From: Guadua angustifolia
Taxonomy: Eukaryota; Streptophyta; Magnoliopsida; Poales; Poaceae
Assembly: GCA_036346375.1 (NCBI GenBank)
Contig: CM070517.1
Span: 15,169,161-15,233,160 of the forward strand
Direction of reading: 5' to 3'
Length of the DNA stretch: 64,000 nt
Shown: one piece after another, positions 58,987 to 64,000 of the stretch
Position numbering within the stretch: position 1 is the first letter of the stretch
Layout of the letters: each line of letters opens with the position of its first letter
Program-made: the position numbers and the translations under genes
The notes under the pieces: model-generated
What the model was told of the DNA's origin: nothing
Database searches by the model: none
What the model saw: the letters and a program-made list of their open reading frames with translations, nothing else

Positions 58987-59124
58987 TAGAAGAAGGCCTT
59001 CTTTTGTTGAAGTAGCCTAATATTTAAGTATTTCGAAGGAGTTAGCATGATATTTGCTACTTTATAATGCATCAGTTTCATATTTTAGAAGTAATATTAG
59101 CTAACAAGACCACTTAAAGAGTAA

Positions 59125-59460
59125 AAAATTTCGGCAGCATGCCCTCTAAAACTAGGACATCCACTCAGCAGACAAAAGACAACAGTTGATATGATAACAA
59201 CATAAAGCAAATTAGGATAGCCAACCAAGCACAACAACTACCACATTAATAAATTACATGACAAGAGCTTATTACAATTAGAAGCGATAAGTAAATGTGA
59301 AACTGTGGTGATGCAACATGTGTGCGTGCTACTACTCCCATCCCTTCATGTCGGCTTCAAGGTACCTACAAACAATAGACAAACAAGCGTGAGTCGAAGA
59401 CTTAGCCAAGTACACAAATAGCTTATTGAGCAAAATAGGAAGTCAAATAAAAAAGGAAGG
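59125..59460 (-). repeat. Old LTR fragment inside the CACTA element
   Basis: It shares with the LARD-like LTR the order TTCGGCA..GCCCTCT, AGGACATCCACTCAGCAGACA, GTGCTACTACTCCCA, TTCAAGGTACCTA and AACAAGCGTGAGTC, but with much divergence between blocks. It is an earlier insertion of a related retroelement into the CACTA lineage. Confidence 0.65.
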
Positions 59461-61508
59461 CAGGAGTCAAAGACTTCATTAGTAATGAACTAGGGTATTT
59501 CATTGAAGTATATCCTTATGAATATTTCATATTGCAGCCAATCACTCCTAGAACTAACAAACAAAAGGTAGATATTACACCATGCATATAGAGAATATGG
59601 AATGGGTTATCCTCAAGGAGTTAAAACCAAGGTATTAGGTGTACATTGACAAGCATACAAAGCGCATAAATATACTTCTTGCAAATGGTTATTTTCTTCA
59701 TCTTGGTACATGCGATATTGAGTCGCACCTCCAAGAGTTCATCATAAGACAAGCTACAATAATATAGTATAAGGATTCCATCGTCATCATCGAAAGTAAG
59801 AGGAAAACGGTAGTCTAAATTACTGCACAAAGACATGCATTTTATGTAGTTCCTCTAAAGCAACTTTAGGTAACAAATGCAACATGTCCGGAACAACCAA
59901 CCGAACCTTTTAATCTGACAGGTGCAGAGCAACACATTATCATTTCTTTTATCGAAAACGCATACGCATGTCTAGGCTTCTTCAGGAGCACTACTTGTAG
60001 GCGATGTGATGTCAAATGATAAAATAAACACTTGTCGAGTTTACCTTCATTATTTTTCCTTTGCTTTCGCATCTTTATTAGTTTTCTTTTAGCTTTCTTC
60101 CATTTTACATATTATCTCTTTCACATCTTCATTTGTTTTGTTTTAGCTTTCTTAGCTTTTACATATTATCTCACTCTCCTAGATCCAATGCTACATCCAA
60201 ATATACACCACATGGTTTGATCTTGGATGGTCCGTAAAGTTGAACTAAGCTATGTAAGCCCATTAGCCTAGGTTAGTCCATGTGGCCTATGTAAGACTTG
60301 CATATATCACATTCAATAATGAATAAGATGTACAATTGTGAATAGCTCTAAAATGAAAAATCTTAAGGGCAAACTGAGTGGAGAATAATACAAGTTTGAC
60401 AACCCAGACTTGATCATTAACTCAACATGACAAGTATTTTATGTGTATAAACAATCATTAGTAAACAATAAAATAGGATCATGAAATAGCATGTCAATTC
60501 AGATATTCAAATCACGAATGCAAACGTTGCTACCACCTTTTCCTCAAACCTCTAAACAAAGTCAGCACAATTGTGGTAACCTCCCACTCCACTTATAGAA
60601 AAATTTACCTGTCAATAGTTTGTTGAGCTCCTGAACCTGGGAATACTTCCAATGAAGAATTAATGGTCAAACCACCCTATATGCGTAAGATAAATCTTTT
60701 AGAAAAAGTAATTAGCTTCTCTAAAAAGTAAACTTCAATAGACAATATCCACTCACTCTTTTCAAATCCAGATGGGGACTCGCAATAGTTTCAACAATTC
60801 TTCAATAGATCGCTTTGCAAGGTGGCAAATAAATCTTAATAGCGTAAAGAACATGTGGCAAACCTTCTACCGCTTTAATTAAGGTCATTCAAGCAAACCA
60901 CTTGCTCAACATAACATTTTAGATAAGAATGTGCAACAAGACTTTTAGAGTTGAGGGAGAAGTCATAAGCAGAGGAATCAGTTGACAGAAGCAACAACTT
61001 TTGCTCCAAATAGGTAACAGAATGTTAGGGGGAAAAAGTAGGGCAGTAAACAAAGCATACGTAACCAAGCTAGAACTTCAACATTATTATCTCTTTGATT
61101 TTATCTCATCTTAAGTGTGTATAGAAGGTTCATATAAAATCTTCTCCCTAAGAAAATTCAACAAATCATTCTCTGCAGACTACATTCAAAGAAAAATGAA
61201 AAAAGCCATTGTCATTGAAAAACTAAGAGATCAAACATAAACTAGCATGATAAACTTACCATCCAGATCTCACTACATGCTGAACAAGGCGAATACTAAG
61301 AGGCGCATATCCATAAAAGATATATGATATACCACTAGGGCTGAGATTGAAAATAAGAACAGGTAAGTAGTAGTTGTTATAAAGACCATGATAACTCGGG
61401 ATAGCACATAAAGAATGGCAAATTTATGAATGCCCAACAAGCAGAAGTAGGAATAATCCTAGTTGTACCATGATTCAGAGCAATACTCAAAATTCTATGA
61501 TTTACCTT

Positions 61509-61927
61509 GTCGGCGGCGGCGCGGCTCGGGACATCGCGGCGGCGCGTAGGCGGCGCGTGCTGGGATCGGCGTGGGGACACGCGGGGCGGCGGCGGGGGCG
61601 ACGCAGACGGCGGCGGCGCTGGGACGGGCGGCGGCGTTGGGACGGCGTGGGAAAGGGCGGCGGAAAGGCGCCGAGGCGGAGACGCGTAGCTAGGGCGGTG
61701 GCAGGGGCGGCGGTAGGGGCGGGAGGCGCGTGTGGGGGCGGCGACGGGCCGGGGGAAGGCATGAGTGGGGGTGGCGACGGGGGGAATTTGGGCATTTTGG
61801 CGCGTGGGATTGTGGGAGGCGCTGGGATTTTGGGGATTTTGGCGAAGGAGCCGCGTGGGATTTTGGCGAAGGGTACAGCAGAAACCCTAGCAGTCTTTTT
61901 GCTCTCCCGCCTCGCCTTGCCTCGCAT
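61509..61927 (-). other. GC-rich leader exon of the CACTA transposase unit
   Basis: On the minus strand this CCG-rich block ends at a good donor (CGACAAG then GTAAATC at 61508). It starts just inside the right subterminal repeats. An ORF of 141 codons (Pro/Arg/Ala-rich) runs through it, but composition explains it. Runs of GGGATTTTGGGGATTTTGG on the + strand could form G-quadruplexes. A similar block sits at the same place in CACTA family B (40880-41311). It is probably the first exon and promoter-proximal region. Confidence 0.5.
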
Positions 61928-61929
61928 TA

Positions 61930-62189
61930 ATTTTTTTCCCTCCTAGACATTTGCCGACACATAGTTAGTTACGACATTTGTACCGACGGACAGTTTGATC
62001 CGCAATATGAGATTTACCGACACATAATCAGTCCTTAATACATGTATAATTGCCGACAGACAATCTAACTTTGAAAGAAATATTACCGACAGATAATTTG
62101 TTGCGTAACTTTGCCGATAGATAGTTTGTTGGTGATCACTGATTATTTCCGACAGACATCTGACGGTAATATTGTGTCATGGTGTAGTG
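61930..62189. repeat. Right subterminal repeats of CACTA family A
   Basis: Eight or so motifs of the type GCCGACAGAYA or TACCGACAGATA, spaced 25-40 bp, end at the terminal repeat TGTCATGGTGTAGTG (62175-62189). They are less regular than the left-end array. Confidence 0.8.
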
Positions 62190-63692
62190 TCAGCAGACAG
62201 AAAACATTTGCTGTATGATAACATTTTAGCAGGTCCTTAGTTAACCAATCACACAACCAATAGAAATTTAATAAACTCCACCACGATGAACAACACATTA
62301 CAACCGCATTAGTTACATCCAGACTTAACGAATCGGTTAAACATATTGTTGGAGACCGAAGTCGTGCACGTGTTACTACTCCCAACCCGACGAGCCAGCT
62401 TCAAAGTACCTAAAACAAGAAACAAACAAGCGTGAGTCCAAGACTCAGCAAAGTGCAATCAAGTATGAAAAGTAATGAATTCGACTAGAATACAACTACT
62501 TCAAGACATAAAGTAACAGTTCCTTCAATTTACATCCGTAAATAAAGGAAGCAATTTGAATTCATATAAATCCAAAACGTAAGAACACAATTACTTCATC
62601 ATTTGATATAATCTTTACTTAATTGAAATCATCCAGTAAAAGAAGCAGTAACTAACCCCACTTACCACATCCAACTCGGAAACGTAACTAAACCTTACTC
62701 ATGCCTCAATAATCATTTTAGGATGAGTCCACGACTCAATCCTCAACATGTCATTTCCATTCTCATCAATTAACATTTATCAATTGCAACACACAATGCA
62801 ATGCAATACTTTTATGCGTTCATGCTCAAAATGCAACCTTTTAGCCTATACCGATATAGCTAGGCACCCACCCGTCGATGGCACACCTTCTTGCCCTATC
62901 CTATTTCATACGGGGTCCATCTACTCCACTCCTGTGGAGTGCCTACTCCCGTAGGTCTTATTAGCCCAAGTCATGGTCATATGGCTTCCTCACCGACCTA
63001 GCTCAAGGCTCTCCGGACTAGTCATATGACCATCACTGACTTGGCCCATGCGCATGAATGCAAATGAAGCAAACTCACGTATGACAACATATCACATAAA
63101 CATAGAAACAATAGGGAAATTCTTGAACATACCAAAGATTAACCGACTAGTACATATAACAATTCTCAAGCCCATATAAGAGGTAAATCTTATTTCAATG
63201 TCTCCTGTGCAAATCTTTCATGCAATGCATCATGCCAATGTGCTCAAAATGATCGCTTTCCGCTTTCATCATCACACTAAGAACAACTTTCTAGATATGC
63301 TATTAAATATAACCAAATCATTAGAATCTTCATACTCTTATCGCAAGCAAACCATTTAACATCCTAATAACGCTCTAGGGAATACACTTGCCTTTAAACG
63401 AAGACGAAGCGACGCGGGGTCGAGGCCACGCCCCCTTAAACATTTTCCAGTCATCTCTGCAATTGCCAGGTGCTAGCCTTTAAATGTGATTTTGTCTGAA
63501 TGCAACTAAAAGGTTGGTAGCCGCACATTTCGTGAATTGTGTATTAAAATTTCCCAGATCAAGCATTGAATTTACAGCAGCAAGTCAAATGGTAATAACA
63601 AGTCGCTGAAGACAACCCTATTTTATCCTATGCTTTAATAAGAAATTTCTAATAGCATGCTCTTTTCTGTGAGTCTCACCCACAAAAGAATC

Positions 63693-63693
<1 letters not shown>

Positions 63694-63750
<57 letters not shown>

Positions 63751-63751
63751 A
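63694..63751 (+). repeat. (CA)n(TA)n microsatellite
   Basis: About twenty CA units followed by nine TA units. The other LTR has a short version at 43937-43953. Confidence 0.95.
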
Positions 63752-63875
63752 CTTGAATCAAACATCATAACATTAATATCTTTTCATCCGAACCTCAAAA
63801 TCCTTACCACATATTGTTGCAGAACACACGTATCCATTCAAATCTCTCTGATTTGAGATCTCAAAATCATGTATG

Positions 63876-63890
63876 TATGAATATATACAT

Positions 63891-63959
<69 letters not shown>
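63876..63959 (+). repeat. (ATAC)n(AC)n(AT)n compound microsatellite
   Basis: ATAC units pass into AC and then AT runs. The whole block from about 63844 is absent from the other LTR, which reads CAAATTATATAGACTTC at 44043-44059. Confidence 0.95.
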
Positions 63960-64000
63960 GACTTCACAATCGCAGTGCTCAGACAACAAATGACCTTATG

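Larger units (their letters stand above)
58370..61508. other. CACTA 5' intronic/non-coding region
   Basis: About 3.1 kb without supported coding sequence, between the first transposase coding exon and the GC-rich leader exon. It contains the palindrome at 58961-58986 and an old LTR fragment at 59125-59460. The rest shows nothing I recognise. Confidence 0.45.
49106..62189 (-). mobile_element. Complete CACTA (En/Spm) element, 13,084 bp (family A)
   Basis: It has perfect terminal inverted repeats CACTACACCATGACAC and a perfect 3-bp duplication TCA (49103-49105 and 62190-62192). The duplication splits CCACTCAGCAGACAG of the host LTR, which is intact in the other LTR (42430-42450). Both ends carry GCCGACAGAT subterminal motifs. 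It encodes a TNPA-like gene and a TNP2-like transposase on the minus strand, both decayed, and a GC-rich first exon near the right end. Structure is complete, but mobility would need enzymes from another copy. Confidence 0.95.
42286..64000 (-). mobile_element. Long-LTR non-coding (LARD-like) retrotransposon, minus orientation, with nested CACTA
   Basis: On the minus strand the order is 5' LTR (from beyond 64000 to 48953, split by a CACTA element), primer site 48950-48939, non-coding internal domain of about 3.5 kb, polypurine tract and 3' LTR (45397-42286). LTRs of at least 3.1 kb flanking a non-coding 3.5-kb internal domain match the description of LARDs in grasses. It has no gag or pol of its own. 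It interrupts the CACTA transposase gene at 42021; the five bases before it are AACAT. Confidence 0.88.
62190..64000 (-). repeat. 5' LTR of LARD-like element, second segment (runs off window)
   Basis: It resumes with TCAGCAGACAG, continuing the LTR interrupted at 49105, and aligns with 42436-44097 of the 3' LTR. The last bases (CAATCGCAGTGCTCAG...) match 44060-44097, so about 1.3 kb of LTR should follow outside the window. It differs from the 3' LTR by point changes and two microsatellite expansions. Confidence 0.93.

Noticed and set aside
61470..61946. 158-codon Arg/Gly-rich ORF on + strand
   Set aside because: It is the antisense of the GC-rich leader exon, open because stop codons are rare at this composition.

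Overview
The window looks like nuclear DNA of a grass (Poaceae). CACTA transposons, Mutator/hAT/Tourist-type MITEs, a Sirevirus-like Ty1-copia element and very long LTRs beginning TGTAAYAC or TGCAACATCC are packed and nested around one recognisable host gene. I cannot name the species from sequence alone. There is no bacterial-type operon, CRISPR array, rRNA or tRNA gene that I can support. LEFT PART (1-23.3 kb): the window opens inside the terminal part of a CACTA element (ends at 900) carrying a 124-bp Mutator-like MITE. A degenerate LTR fragment follows, then a Sirevirus-like copia element (2357-10839) with decayed gag-pol and a half-missing 3' LTR. Two giant solo LTRs with perfect 5-bp target duplications lie further right (12054-15603, ATGGA; 19264-22611, CTCAC), set in older degenerate LTR sequence. 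HOST GENE (23.76-29.17 kb, minus strand): an apparently intact ten-exon MND1 gene, the meiotic recombination partner of HOP2. All splice sites are GT-AG and the exons add up to 207 codons plus a stop. Its intron 2 carries a 593-bp hAT-type element with a perfect 8-bp duplication and a stray partial copy of exon 2. The upstream side has an E2F-like site and paired TGGGCC motifs. MIDDLE (29.3-42.3 kb): truncated LTRs, a 110-bp tandem array running into a 100-N gap, and the 3' part of a CACTA element with a Ulp1-like protease domain. A gag-only copia-type element (37720-39894) follows, with a Tourist MITE in one LTR only. It abuts the left ends of two further CACTA elements. RIGHT PART (42.3-64 kb): a three-level nest. 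A CACTA transposase gene (starting 42021) is split by a long-LTR, non-coding (LARD-like) retrotransposon in minus orientation (3' LTR 42286-45397, non-coding internal domain, PBS 48939-48950). The 5' LTR of that element is split by a 13,084-bp CACTA element (49106-62189, TCA duplication) with decayed TNP2-like and TNPA-like genes. The window ends inside the resumed 5' LTR. The transposable elements interact by interrupting one another, and the order of insertion can be read from the boundaries. The host gene is the only locus that looks functional. I did not find a convincing new biological system; the best leads are listed as findings.
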